This document shows, piece by piece, positions 1 through 10,900 of a DNA stretch of 64,000 nt. A program made the position numbers and the translations under genes. The notes under the pieces were generated by a model, which was not told the origin of the DNA, searched no databases, and worked only from the letters and a program-made list of their open reading frames with translations. The DNA is taken from NCBI GenBank assembly GCA_965249785.1, contig CBDFMU010000026.1:558001-622000 (forward strand). The letters are read 5' to 3'. Every line of letters begins with the position of its first letter. The first letter of the stretch is position 1. The DNA is from M3007 sp965249785 (GTDB lineage: Bacteria; Bacteroidota; Bacteroidia; Chitinophagales; Saprospiraceae).

Positions 1-2046
1 ACGACGGTTTTTCCCGCTATTCACATCTCGGAGCCGACTGCCATCACGATTGATACTACTGTAACAGAACAAACTGGCACTGCACATAATGGTTCCATCG
101 TGCTGAATAGCATTTCGGGCGGTACTCCTGCTTACACCTATAGCTGGACTGGCCCGAACGGATTTACTTCTAATGCCGCCGACAGCATCACTGGATTGGT
201 GACGGGTGATTATATCCTGAATATTACGGATGCCAACCTTTGCATTTTTACGGCGGTTATTAATGTCAATTTAAATAACCCTGACCCCTTGGCCGGTACA
301 GTGGTCACCTCGGTAAAAAATGCCTGCAGCAATGACGGCTGCATCCAATTACTGATTTCCAATACGGCTACGGCCATCCCATTCACCATTTCATGGGGTA
401 ATGGTGCTTCAATGGTCACTGCGGACTATACCACGCAGGTATGTGGACTTTCGCCGGGCATTTATAACTTGACCATCACTGATAATGTCGGCCATACGAC
501 CGTACTGGGGACGCAGAACATTACCCAATTGCCCACCGCTGCGGTAGGTAATCATCTCACTATGCCAATTGATGAAGCCCAAAACGGCTCTATCGTATTA
601 GAACCATCACCAGCAGGGTCTCCACTGACTTATCTATGGAACACTGGTTCGACAGCAAGTGCTTTGGTGAATATTGATTCTGGTACTTACACGGTCACGG
701 TAACTCATCAAATTTCGGGCTGTACTGCAGTATATTCCTACGATTTAGTTCGGGTGTATTCGGCTGCCAATCCTGTGTTCAGTGCTATTGTGAATCCGAA
801 CTGCGCTAATTCAGCAACGGGTTCTATTGCCTTCACTTTCTCTGGGGCTAATGGCCTGGGCTACCAATATAACTGGTCTGGCCCTAATGGTTTCACTGCT
901 ACGACTCATGATATTACTGGACTGTCGGCTGGTACTTACACCATCACAGTCACAGATGAAAGTGATAGTACGTTCATTTATAGCAGGACGATTACTGCGC
1001 AATCACAACTGGAAGTAACCAACGTAAACGAGACTTCGCTCTACAATGGCTATCAAGTCAGTGGTGCTGGTGCCTGCGATGGTAAAGCGAGCGTTGCTTT
1101 TTCCGGCCAATCCGGTAACGCTACTATTGCCTGGAGCAACGGAGTCAATACGGCTAGTAACATTACACTTTGCGGGGGCGCTTATTCCGTGACGGTGACT
1201 GACCAACTGGGTTGTTCCTCCGTCTGGTCGGATAGCCTCAGTGCTCCGCAGGGAGTAGCGGCGCAAGTACAGATCATAACCGCCGTTACCTGCGCCAAAG
1301 AATGCGATGGTATTGCGGAAATCTCCGTGGTAGGGGGTGTTGCTCCTTATGTAGTGCGCTGGGCATTGCCAGGCAACCAGTTTCAAACCGACCCACTGCT
1401 CAACTCTTCCTCGTATTCTATTGCCGACAACCTGTGCGGCGGTAGTTATGCCGTAACAGTGACCGATGGTAACGGTGTAGCGACCCTGACCACCGTACAA
1501 GTGGTAGAGCCTGCGCCCATCACGGCTATTTTCAACCAAAATCTGCCCAGCCGTTTCAATTCCTGCGATGCCGAGACGATGATCACGGCGCAAGGTGCCA
1601 GCGGGGTCGTTGATTATGCCTGGTCGGGCAGCAATGGCCATAGCGGTAATGCAGCCCGTGCCACTGGCCTTTGTGCCGGCGAAGTAGTCATCTTCACCAT
1701 TGTAGATGATAAAGGCTGCAGCTCGATAGCAAGCGATACCATTGCTTATCCAGCCGGTGGCTGCCTGTCGGGAAGCCCGGTCATTACGCCCGGACAACAG
1801 GATGGCAAAAACGATGTACTCTACATTACTTGTGCCGAGACGATTGACAACACCGTTCAAATATTCAATCGCTGGGGCCAACTGGTCTTCAATGTGCAGA
1901 ACTACGACAACAACAGCGTCGTGTGGACTGGCACCACCAAAAGCGGAGCCACTTTGCCAGAGGGCGTGTACTTCTACGTCATGACTTATACCGACGATCA
2001 AGGTTCGCCACAGCGTATCAAAGGCTACGTCAACCTGCTGCGGTAA
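1..2046 (+). CDS. SprB-repeat T9SS type B substrate (5' partial)
   Basis: The frame is already open at the first base, so the start lies outside the window and about 681 codons are seen. The protein is a run of Ig-like SprB-type repeats, each with the signature xxYxYSWTGPNG...ITGLxxGxYxxxVTD, at least six times. The end (about the last 90 residues) is a gliding-motility-associated (CHU_C, T9SS type B) sorting domain: FNRWGQLVF, then LPEGVYFYVMTY and a terminal GYVNLLR. Such proteins are secreted by the type IX system and carried on the cell surface, where relatives act as gliding adhesins. The PorP/SprF gene 200 nt downstream is the usual partner of type B substrates. Family call is firm; the adhesin role is inferred. 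Confidence 0.9.
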   Translation, partial: TTVFPAIHISEPTAITIDTTVTEQTGTAHNGSIVLNSISGGTPAYTYSWTGPNGFTSNAADSITGLVTGDYILNITDANLCIFTAVINVNLNNPDPLAGTVVTSVKNACSNDGCIQLLISNTATAIPFTISWGNGASMVTADYTTQVCGLSPGIYNLTITDNVGHTTVLGTQNITQLPTAAVGNHLTMPIDEAQNGSIVLEPSPAGSPLTYLWNTGSTASALVNIDSGTYTVTVTHQISGCTAVYSYDLVRVYSAANPVFSAIVNPNCANSATGSIAFTFSGANGLGYQYNWSGPNGFTATTHDITGLSAGTYTITVTDESDSTFIYSRTITAQSQLEVTNVNETSLYNGYQVSGAGACDGKASVAFSGQSGNATIAWSNGVNTASNITLCGGAYSVTVTDQLGCSSVWSDSLSAPQGVAAQVQIITAVTCAKECDGIAEISVVGGVAPYVVRWALPGNQFQTDPLLNSSSYSIADNLCGGSYAVTVTDGNGVATLTTVQVVEPAPITAIFNQNLPSRFNSCDAETMITAQGASGVVDYAWSGSNGHSGNAARATGLCAGEVVIFTIVDDKGCSSIASDTIAYPAGGCLSGSPVITPGQQDGKNDVLYITCAETIDNTVQIFNRWGQLVFNVQNYDNNSVVWTGTTKSGATLPEGVYFYVMTYTDDQGSPQRIKGYVNLLR

Positions 2047-2230
2047 ACTCCAATCAGCAAAAGGCAATCAGCAAAGGGCAATAAAGCAAAGAGCAAAGAA
2101 GCAAAAAGCAAAAACTGCAAGAGGCAGCCCTTTGCAAATTTGCCCTTTGCTCTTGTTTGCCCCTTGCCCTTTTGCCCTTTGCAAATTCGCCCTTCCCTTT
2201 CCTCTTGTTTAATTTTATCCATTCCATTCA
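2047..2230. repeat. GCAAA-rich low-complexity inverted repeat
   Basis: After the stop codon comes a purine-rich stretch of variants of GGCAAAGCAAA, then from about 2125 its complement (TTTGCCC, CCCTTTGC and similar). The two halves can pair into an imperfect hairpin. Similar GGCAA/TTGCC-rich stretches sit next to other genes here (about 12885-12915, 24056-24110, 29480-29533 and 61690-61815), so it is a dispersed family. Role unknown; possibly transcription termination or mRNA stability. Confidence 0.6.
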
Positions 2231-2250
2231 CGCCCAAACTTTCGATTGCA

Positions 2251-3195
2251 ATGAAAAAGGCACTTTTTACACTCTGCTTCGGTTTGCTGGTAGCAGCCGC
2301 TTTCGCCCAGGAACAGGCCGTTTATTCCCAGTACCAAATCCATCCGGTATTGATCAATCCGGGCTATACGGGTTTTGAAAATCAACATGAAATTATCGGC
2401 AATGTGCACAGTGCCTGGACGGGATTTCCCGGTGCGCCGACTTCTTATACCTTAATGTACACCGCGCCCGTGGGCGACAAGCTGGCCCTCGGTGGTGGCC
2501 TGTTCAGCGAAAAAGCGGGCAACCAGAATTTGATGAAACTGCAACTGAACTATGCGTTCCGGTTTCAGATTCAGAAAGCCCGCATTGGACTAGGCTTATC
2601 CACCGACTTCATCAATCGCCATTTGAAATCCAGCCTGCTCGATAATTCACTGGTGCAAAGCGGCGATGACGTGGTGGAACAAAGCGTGGACGGACAAAGC
2701 ATTTTTGATGCTACTGTCGGTACCTATCTACAATATGACGAGCGTTTCTTTATCAGCCTGTCGCTGCCCAATGCCATTCGTACACGCCTGGACGATGTGC
2801 TGGTGGAAGAAGATGAAACGCAGCGCACTACGCTCTTTGAGCACTACATCTTTCAGTTCGGATATATTGCCAACATTGCCAGCGAGAATTTCAAGATCAT
2901 TCCCTCGCTGACGATGCGCAATGTACGCAATACGCCTTATCAGGTTGATGTGAATGTGCAAGGCCGCTTTTTGGACGACAAGCTTATCGCTGGCCTCACC
3001 TACCGGCCCAACAACAAGGGTTCCATGGCTTTTATGCTCGGCACCAAGTACCAGCAATTTCAGGTGACCTACTCTTATGATGTAGCGTTCTCGCCTTTTC
3101 AAAAATATAATAGCGGCTCGCACGAGATCAGTCTGTCGTATGCTTTTGCCAAGAAGGCTGCCCGGCCCGCCGATGCCAATCCAACAGGCATGTAA
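2251..3195 (+). CDS. PorP/SprF family type IX secretion membrane protein
   Basis: 314 residues. The ATG at 2251 is chosen because it opens a clean signal peptide (MKKALFTLCFGLLVAAAFAQ) with cleavage after AFA; the frame is open farther upstream but through low-complexity repeat. The mature part starts QEQAVYSQYQIHPVLINPGYTGF, wait-free of gaps, matching the PorP/SprF consensus Q...YMxNxxxxNPAYAG, and continues as an outer-membrane beta-barrel ending in LSYAF. SprF-like proteins help secrete or anchor one adjacent large substrate, so this one probably serves the type B protein upstream. Followed by an intrinsic terminator at 3298. Confidence 0.9.
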   Translation: MKKALFTLCFGLLVAAAFAQEQAVYSQYQIHPVLINPGYTGFENQHEIIGNVHSAWTGFPGAPTSYTLMYTAPVGDKLALGGGLFSEKAGNQNLMKLQLNYAFRFQIQKARIGLGLSTDFINRHLKSSLLDNSLVQSGDDVVEQSVDGQSIFDATVGTYLQYDERFFISLSLPNAIRTRLDDVLVEEDETQRTTLFEHYIFQFGYIANIASENFKIIPSLTMRNVRNTPYQVDVNVQGRFLDDKLIAGLTYRPNNKGSMAFMLGTKYQQFQVTYSYDVAFSPFQKYNSGSHEISLSYAFAKKAARPADANPTGM

Positions 3196-3297
3196 GAAAA
3201 AAATTATCTGTTTCTCCCCAAAGGAACAAGCAAATAATCAGCCCGGATAGCTCTGGTGCCGAAAGACAGATGTCTTTAACAATTGGTTTTTGGGATG

Positions 3298-3333
3298 GCC
3301 TCTCTGCGAAAAGTCGTCAGGGGGGCTTTTTTT
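3298..3333 (+). terminator. Intrinsic terminator after porP/sprF-like gene
   Basis: Stem GCCTCTCTG / CAGGGGGGC (with G-U pairs), an 11-nt loop and a run of seven T. The 5' flank (GGTTTTTGGGATGGCCTCTCT) recurs almost unchanged at the terminator after the giant gene (11951), so both belong to one sequence family. Confidence 0.8.
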
Positions 3334-3468
3334 ATGGTTTCAGAGCGATTTCTGGTTGTTTTGGCCACAAAAAGAAAAAATTAAAAAGATGAAAAAAAAA
3401 CTTCAAAAGAGCTACTTTCTAAATTATTGCCATACATTTGCTCTGCTTAATATCGATAGCAACTTTAT

Positions 3469-3651
3469 TTAATCCGCTTGAATCTCATGAGTGAAGTCGT
3501 TGGCATCCTCTGCTAACGTTTCGGTTTCCAGGCTCGTCTGAGCCAGATGCTTTTCGCTCTCCTATAAGTTTTCCATGTGCGGCAACGGCACCAGTTGCAA
3601 ATTTTTAATTCCTAGCAGTGCGAGTTTGGCAAGGTTTTCGCTGCAAAGATA
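3469..3651 (-). pseudogene. Degenerate small reading frame, unrecognised
   Basis: A minus-strand frame reads coherently from about 3744 to a TAA at 3469-3471 with one in-frame TAG at 3562-3564. Part of it reads GIKNLQLVPLPHMENL, stop, ESEKHLAQTSLETETLAEDA. A TAnnTTTG-like element lies at 3644-3651. It looks like the N-terminal remnant of a protein, but I do not recognise the family. The rest of the 3334-3862 interval holds no convincing gene. Confidence 0.3.
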
Positions 3652-3768
3652 CCGATTTAATCCACCCCGAATGTTCATCCCTATGCTTGGGATATTCTGT
3701 TCACGCCTTTGCTTTAATCTCATGAAGATAATTTTTACATACACTTTTAGTGTGCTTGTTTCTTAGAG

Positions 3769-3815
3769 AGTATTGGTCGGCAAAGCGTGATGCTTGCTCA
3801 CCAATGCTCTTTTTG
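3769..3815 (+). terminator. Intrinsic terminator in non-coding interval
   Basis: Outer stem AGTATTGGT / ACCAATGCT with an inner stem GCAAAGC / GCTTGC, followed by CTTTTTG. No intact plus-strand gene lies between the previous terminator (3333) and this one, so the transcript it would end is unknown. Confidence 0.55.
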
Positions 3816-3862
3816 TGTTTCCTACCGATCCAACAAAATTTTTTAATCTAATCTAATTCATC

Positions 3863-4393
3863 ATGACGCGAATTTTTCTAAACAAGATGACTAAGGCTGG
3901 TTTCTTCTTTTCCTTTTGTTTAATAGTGATAATTTCTATTTCTGTCGGCTGCAAACAAGACAATAAAAGTGCAGCACAGCCAGCAGCCGTAGCACCTACC
4001 CCCACCGCCGTCAGAGAGGCCGCCGCAGCCCCCAAAGAAGATTATTCTGCCGTAATCATGGAAGTTGCCACCAAACAATACGAACCACTGGGTCGAAGAA
4101 TACTGGCTAACAAGGAGTTATTACGCACGACCAAAGCGGCTAAAGAATCCTCCTCAGAAATAAGAAATGAAAAAGAAATAAAAGACCAGGAAAGTCGTCA
4201 GGCACAGACGGAAGCAGGCTTTGTGGAAAATATGAAAATGCTGGATTACCTGACCGAGAAGGAAAATAGTAAAGAGATGTCCAAAGCACAGGTGGCTAAT
4301 GAAAAAAAGACCATCCAGAAGAAAATACAGGAAGTAGAAGCCGAAACTACCGACCTCGAAAAGTCTCTGAAAGGAGAAAAAGTGAATCGGTAA
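3863..4393 (+). CDS. Hypothetical lipoprotein with coiled coil
   Basis: 176 residues; an alternative ATG lies 24 nt downstream. A hydrophobic segment ends in the lipobox ISVGC, so a lipid-modified exported protein is predicted. An Ala/Pro-rich linker (residues about 35-55) is followed by a strongly charged Glu/Lys-rich region (about 85-176) that should form a long coiled coil. No family recognised. It lies 77 nt upstream of the next small secreted protein and is first of three same-strand genes leading to the giant adhesin-like gene, so co-transcription is plausible. Confidence 0.75.
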   Translation: MTRIFLNKMTKAGFFFSFCLIVIISISVGCKQDNKSAAQPAAVAPTPTAVREAAAAPKEDYSAVIMEVATKQYEPLGRRILANKELLRTTKAAKESSSEIRNEKEIKDQESRQAQTEAGFVENMKMLDYLTEKENSKEMSKAQVANEKKTIQKKIQEVEAETTDLEKSLKGEKVNR

Positions 4394-4470
4394 GGGCTTG
4401 TAATTACAGCCTCGATAGTGCCCACCAAGATTAAGTAACACTTGATTTCTAAACGTTAAATTCTTCTATC

Positions 4471-4926
4471 ATGCAACAACAAAATTTCATGAAACACTTC
4501 CGAAAGTTAGTTTTCGTCATGGGAGTGTTCAGCGTGTTGGCGCTCCTGCCGGAGTTAGCTTCTGCGCAACAGTTCTCACAAGCCAGTCCTACTACTCCTC
4601 GCGGAGGAGAGCGTTATGGCAACTTTTCCTTTAATCCGGAAACGTCCAACTGGAAATCCACCGTGGATGCTATTCCAGCAGTGGAACAACGCATTGCGCA
4701 ACTGGAAGCACAATTGGTAAACCAACAGGTTGGTTCACTTACTTATGTCCAGACTGATATTCGTCGTGCATATTTCAAATTGGTCCTTAGCCAATTGGAA
4801 GCAAACGTTACTGTCAAAGAAGCAGTGATCTCGTCCGGCAAATTGGTTGCTGTTGATTACCCTACTGCAACTGTTAACTTATTGAACAACATTGTGGCGG
4901 AAGGTGCTGCCTTGTTGACGAATTAA
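4471..4926 (+). CDS. Hypothetical small secreted protein
   Basis: 151 residues; a second in-frame ATG at 4489 gives a more typical signal-peptide start (MKHFRKLVFVMGVFSVLALL) with predicted cleavage after ASA. The mature part has a Ser/Thr/Pro-rich start, then mostly helical sequence with VEQRIAQLEAQL and a second hydrophobic helix near the end. No recognised domain and no sorting domain. It lies 43 nt before the giant T9SS gene, which suggests a shared role or transcript; function unknown. Confidence 0.75.
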   Translation: MQQQNFMKHFRKLVFVMGVFSVLALLPELASAQQFSQASPTTPRGGERYGNFSFNPETSNWKSTVDAIPAVEQRIAQLEAQLVNQQVGSLTYVQTDIRRAYFKLVLSQLEANVTVKEAVISSGKLVAVDYPTATVNLLNNIVAEGAALLTN

Positions 4927-4969
4927 TTTTTTTTTATAACACAATCCGTTTTTTTTAAAATTTACTCTC

Positions 4970-7900
4970 ATGAAAATTAAGAATACATTGTTGTGGAGCA
5001 GCGTAAAACGAATGTTCGTTTTATTGCCTGCTTTGGCCTGCTTTGCCTTCACGGCACAGGCGCAATTCACGACGGTTGTCGGCAGCAACGTTAATACTGC
5101 TGGTAACTCTGCCATTCCTTCCGACGCTCCAGGTAACACTGGCGGTTGCACGGTGGGTGTGCAAACCACTATTGGTACGCGTTTCAACCTGACCAACCCA
5201 ACCGTTGGTACTCTGGGTACAACGACTCGTATCCAAACGGTAACTCTTAACCTGACCCACACCTTTAACGCTGATTTGGATATATTCCTGATCGCGCCAA
5301 ATGGTGGAGTATTGGAACTCAGCACCGACAACGGTGGTGGTGGCGACAATATCAACGTCACTTTTGTGGATGACCGCCCTGCGCTCAACTACCCAAACAT
5401 TACTACTGCTGGTGCAACTACCATCGCTGGTTTTTTCAATCCAGAAGGTAGCCTTGTAGCTCCTGCTTGCGGTACGGCACCTACGGGTACTGTTACTACC
5501 CTAGCTGGCTTCACGGGTGCTGCAAATGGCCTTTACCAATTGGTCATTTATGATGACGCTGGTGGTGACATCGGTGCTTTGATCAGCTGGTCTATCACTT
5601 TCGCTCCCCTGCCTTTGGGTGCTTTCACCATTGGTGGTGCAGCGGACGGTGGCGTAATAGCTCCCTTGAACATTGGTCTATGCCCAGGTGCTACTACTAC
5701 CCCGATCACTATCCCAGTTGTCGCTCCAGTTGTAGCAGGTACTACCCTGACTCTGCAGGTTGGTACTGGTACTCCAGTCGTAGTTACTCCAGGTTCAATC
5801 TTTAACTTGCCTCTTACATCTGTCCCAGGTACCGTCATATTGACCTACAACCTTGGACCTAACCTGGCAACGGTTACGCAAACAGTCAACCTGACAACTA
5901 ATGATGCTATTGCACCAGTAGTTACTTGCCCTGCGGCAACGACGGTTACGCTTGCTGGTGGTCAGTGCTCCAGCACGTTGACTTTGCCAGCCGCTACTGT
6001 GACTGACAACTGTCCTGCCGTATTGGGGGCTACCATCGTGTTCCAAGGCTTTGGTACACAACCTGCTGGTTGGACGACTTCTTCCAGCCGTGCCGGTGCT
6101 ATCCCACCGTTCTTGTTCGATTTCGCCGCTCTTACTACCTCGATTGGTTTTGCTCCTCCGGCTACTTTTGTCGGTCCTTTTGCGCTGATCAATGATGATG
6201 GTCGTGGTACTTTGTCTACTTACAATCCAGCTGTGGAGACGATCACTTCGGCTGTTTATAACATCGCTGCTTATCAGAACACCGTACTGAGCTTCAACTG
6301 GTTCAATGAAGTTTTCATTGGCAGTGGTATCCTGAATGCTCAAGTATCGGGCAATGGTGGTGCTACCTGGACGACCATCACTGGTTTCCCAGTAACTACC
6401 CAAACTTCCGGTACAACTACCTATGCTATTCCAGCTGCGCTGCGTACCAGCCAGTTCCAATTCCGCTTCTCGTATGATGACGAAGGTGCTTGGGCTTGGG
6501 GTGCAGGTATTGACAATTTCCGTATCACTGGCGACTTACCTTCGGGTGGTCCAATCACGAGCAGCTTCCGCCTGGGCAACTTGGCTACCAACCCACTCGT
6601 TGCTGGTGGTGCTAATGCTACTGGCGCGTTCCCTATCGGCACGACGACGATCGTTTTCTCGGCTACGGATGCTTCTGGCAACGTAGGTACCTGCTCGACT
6701 ACTGTAACGGTTCTGCCTTTCGCAAATCCAGCTACTGCGTTGTCTTGTAACGATTTGATCTACTTCTCAGTAGACGCAAACTGCACTGGTACGATCACTG
6801 CTGACCAAGTGCTGTCGGGTACTAACTACCGTTGTTTCAGCAACTATATTGTTGAACTTGACAAAATTGCTCCATTTGGCAATGGTCCTTGGGTTCCTGC
6901 AGTAGTGGGTGCCGTTGACGTAAACAAAACCTATTATGTTCGCGTAACTGATCCAGTTACTGGCAACCGTTGCTGGGGTAATGTTACGATCCAAGACAAA
7001 CTTCCTCCCGTCTTGATCTGTAACCCACTGACTTTGCCTTGTAACTTCCCTGATCCACTTTTGCTGCCAACTTCTTCGTCTACTTTCGCCCTTTCGGTGG
7101 CAGCTAGCACGAACGAGCCTCTTCCACAGACGTTGAATGACAACTCGGAAGTAGTAATTGACGTACCAGTGAATGCTGGTGCCGGTACTATCAATGACGT
7201 AGACGTATTGGTGAACCTGAGTGGTTCTGTGTTCTTCAACAACATTCAAATTGACGTGGTTAGCCCATCCGGTACCGTTGTCACTTTGATGGACCAAGTA
7301 GGTGGTTGCTCTCCTGCACCAATCTTTGCTCGTTTCGACGACGAAGGTGATGCTGCGTTGACTTGCGTAAGCCTTACTACTGGCTTGCACCACAACATTC
7401 CATTCAACTTCGGTCTGTTGTCCAGCTTCGATGGTCAATTGGCTACAGGTATCTGGCACGTTCGTTTCCGCGATATTGACGGTTTTGGTGACGTATCTAC
7501 CATCAATGCTGCGCAAATTTTTGTTTCTACCAACTCGGCTTTTGTCAACATTGGTCTGACTAATGGCATCACCCTGCCAAACCCGAACGTACAAGTGATC
7601 AACGCCAACACGTTCGTCGTGGGTGGTGGTCTGCTTGACCCTTGCAGCAGCGTTACGTTGACTTATGTTGATGTATCAAATGACCAGACCTGCGCAAGCG
7701 GTCTGACCAGAATCGTTACTCGTAAATATACGGCTACTGACTTCAGCGGTAACTCTTCGACTTGCATCCAAACCATCAGTCTGGTACGTCCAACGCTGGA
7801 TGATGTGGTTTGCCCGCCGAACTACGACAATATCACTGCTCCTGCCTTCGATTGTGGCACGCTTGCCGGTTATCCAACACCGGAAGCTATTCAGGCTCTT

Positions 7901-10900
7901 GGCCTGCAAGGCTTCCCGTATGTGCTTGGTGTACCAGCTGGTTGCAACATCAACTACGACTACACTGACCTGCGTATCGCAGTTTGCGACGGCACTTACA
8001 AAATTGCGCGTACCTGGACCATCATTGACTGGTGCACGGGTAATCACGAAGAATGCTTCCAGATCATCAAAGTACTGGACAGCACTGGGCCGACCTTTAC
8101 CTGCCCAGCTGACCTGACGGTGAGCGTGAACAGCCAAAACTGCTGCGCCCTGGTGAACCTGCCCGATGTGATCATCACCGACAACTGCTCGCGCATCGCT
8201 GGCATCTCCGGTATGATCGTGGAAACCTCCATCGAGGCTCCATTTGATACTCTGGCGATGGTACCAATCGGTGGCACTTTGACCACTTACCCTGGTAACA
8301 ACGTGTGGCTGCCTGATACGCTGGGTGCTTTCGGCATTACGCCTTGCCTGCCTTTGGGAACCCACACCGTGACTTATGTGGTCACCGACAACTGCGGCAA
8401 CACCTCTTCCTGCACGTTCCACTTGACGGTGCTCGATCTGGAACCACCGGTGGCTTCCTGCCAGACGACGACGACCGTCGCCCTCGGCCCGGATGATCCA
8501 TACGATTGCTATGGCCCAGCTGGCCCGAACGGCGTTCCTGCCGCTTTTGGTGCCTGCGAATTTGGTGGGGTAACCCGCATTCCTGCGTCGGACTTCAACA
8601 CCAATTCGTATGACAACTGTCACCCTGTGCTGTTCACTGTCCGCCGGATGTTCCCGTACTCGGCCTGCATCGAAGGACTGAACCACGTCAACACCCACCC
8701 GGACTGCTCGATCGGCAACCAGCCTGGCTCGGAATACGAGACGGCGATTTTGGAAAACGATACGATCAAGTTCTACTGCTGCGAAGTAGGGACCACCCAG
8801 ACGGTGATCCTGCGCGTATACCAACTGGAAGCTGACGGTGTGACGCTGTCGCGCGACCTGGATGGCAACGCCATTTACAACGAATGTATGGTTCAGGTGG
8901 AAGTCCAGGACAAGATCCGACCAACGTGCATTGCACCGCCAACGGCGATCGTGAGCTGCACGAATTTCGATCCAACCTTGTGGGCTTATGGTATTCCAAC
9001 TTTCTACGACAACTGCTGTCTGCTGTCTGCTCCGAACAACTATGTGTACCTGGGCCAGGCTCAGTGCGGTTTGACGGTGGCGAACAACTACTCGAACTTC
9101 GATACAGTATGTAACCGGGGCACCATCCGCCGCACCTTCACGGTGTCGGATTGCCACAACCAGTCGACGACCTGCACCCAGTTAGTGGTGGTGAACTACA
9201 ACCAGGATTACTATGTGCGCTTCCCGAACGATATGATCGTGACGGTCTGCGACGGTACGCCAAACTTCGGCCAGCCAGTATTCTTTGGTAAAGACTGCGA
9301 ACTGCTGGCGACTTCCTACGTAGATCAAATCTATACCGTAGTACCGGATGCGTGTTACAAAATCGAACGGACCTGGACGATCATCAACTGGTGTACCTAC
9401 AATCCGAACCTGCCATGCATTGATGTGCCCAACCCGAACCCAACGATCGTGAACAGCCAGGCAAACCTGCAAGGCCCGACCGTATCGGCTTGCGGCAACA
9501 GCATTCCAGGCTGGGCACCGACGGTGGTGCGGATCAACCCGACCGACCCGGCGACGACCAACTACTGCACGTTCTACAATGCAAATGCCAACTGCTACCG
9601 CTACAAACAGATCATCAAGATCATTGATGGCGTGGCTCCGGTGATCCAGTGCCCACAACCTTCGCCAGACTTCTGCGCGGTGTTGCCAGCGAACACCATT
9701 GGCTTTGGCGATTACACGCTGAACGATCCACTGTTGTACAATGCGTCTTACTATTTCGATCAAGTATCGCAGTCGCATGACTTGTGTGAAGGTCCAACCG
9801 ACCTGCACATCACGGCCAGCGATGCGTGTTCTTTGGACAATATCGACATTCGCTACCTGTTGTTCCTGGATTTGGACGGCGACGGGATCATGGAAACCGT
9901 GATCAACAGCAACACGTTCAACCTGCCAATTGCACAACAACCAGCTCCTGGCACGCTGCAATTTGGCAATGCCAACAACCCGAACTTTGCGGGTGGTACG
10001 AACTACACGTTTGACTTCCGTCCGGTAAACAGCAACCAGAAATACCGTTTCGCCTTGCAAACGACCGTGTCGGGTGTGAACAAAACGGGTTTTGTGCGCT
10101 GGAACACTTTGGCTTCGCCAACGAACTACGTCATTCCAGAAATTCCTTACGGCACCCACAAGATCAAGTGGTTTGTGGCCGACGGTTGCGGCAACGAATC
10201 GGTGTGCGAATACCAGTTCATTGTACGGGATTGCAAACCACCAACGGTGACTTGCTTGAACGGTTTGAGCATCAACAACATGCCAAACGGGATGATCCAG
10301 CTGTGGGCGACGGACTTCTTCCCGCCAACCTCGCTGCCTTATGACAACTGCACACCAACGAACTTGCTGAAATACGGTATTCGCCGTTCGGGCACAGGTA
10401 CAGGCTTCCCGGTCAATTCTCCGGGCGTGACCTTCACCTGCGCTGATGTAGGTACCCAGCCAGTAGAAATCTGGGCGATTGATCTGGCCGGTAATGCCAG
10501 CTTCTGCGAAACGTATGTGATCATCCAGGACAATGGCGGAAACTGTACACCTGGCACCAGTGCTTCGGTAGCCGGTGTATTGAAAACCGAAACTTCGGTT
10601 GGTTTGGAAGAAGGTAATGTAGAAGTGAGTGGCTCGAACCCAGCAACTCCACCATTCTCGATGTTCGATCTGTCGAACGCGGCTGGTGAGTATGCTTTCT
10701 CGAACGCTATTCCAATGGCTTCGAACCTGACCATTACGCCTACACAAGACAACAACCCGCTCAATGGTGTAACCACTTATGACTTGGTGTTGATCTCGAA
10801 ACACATCCTGGGTATTGAGCCATTGAACAGTCCGTACAAAATGATTGCTGCGGATGCCAACAAATCCGGTTCGATCACGGCCTTTGACATTGTGGAATTG

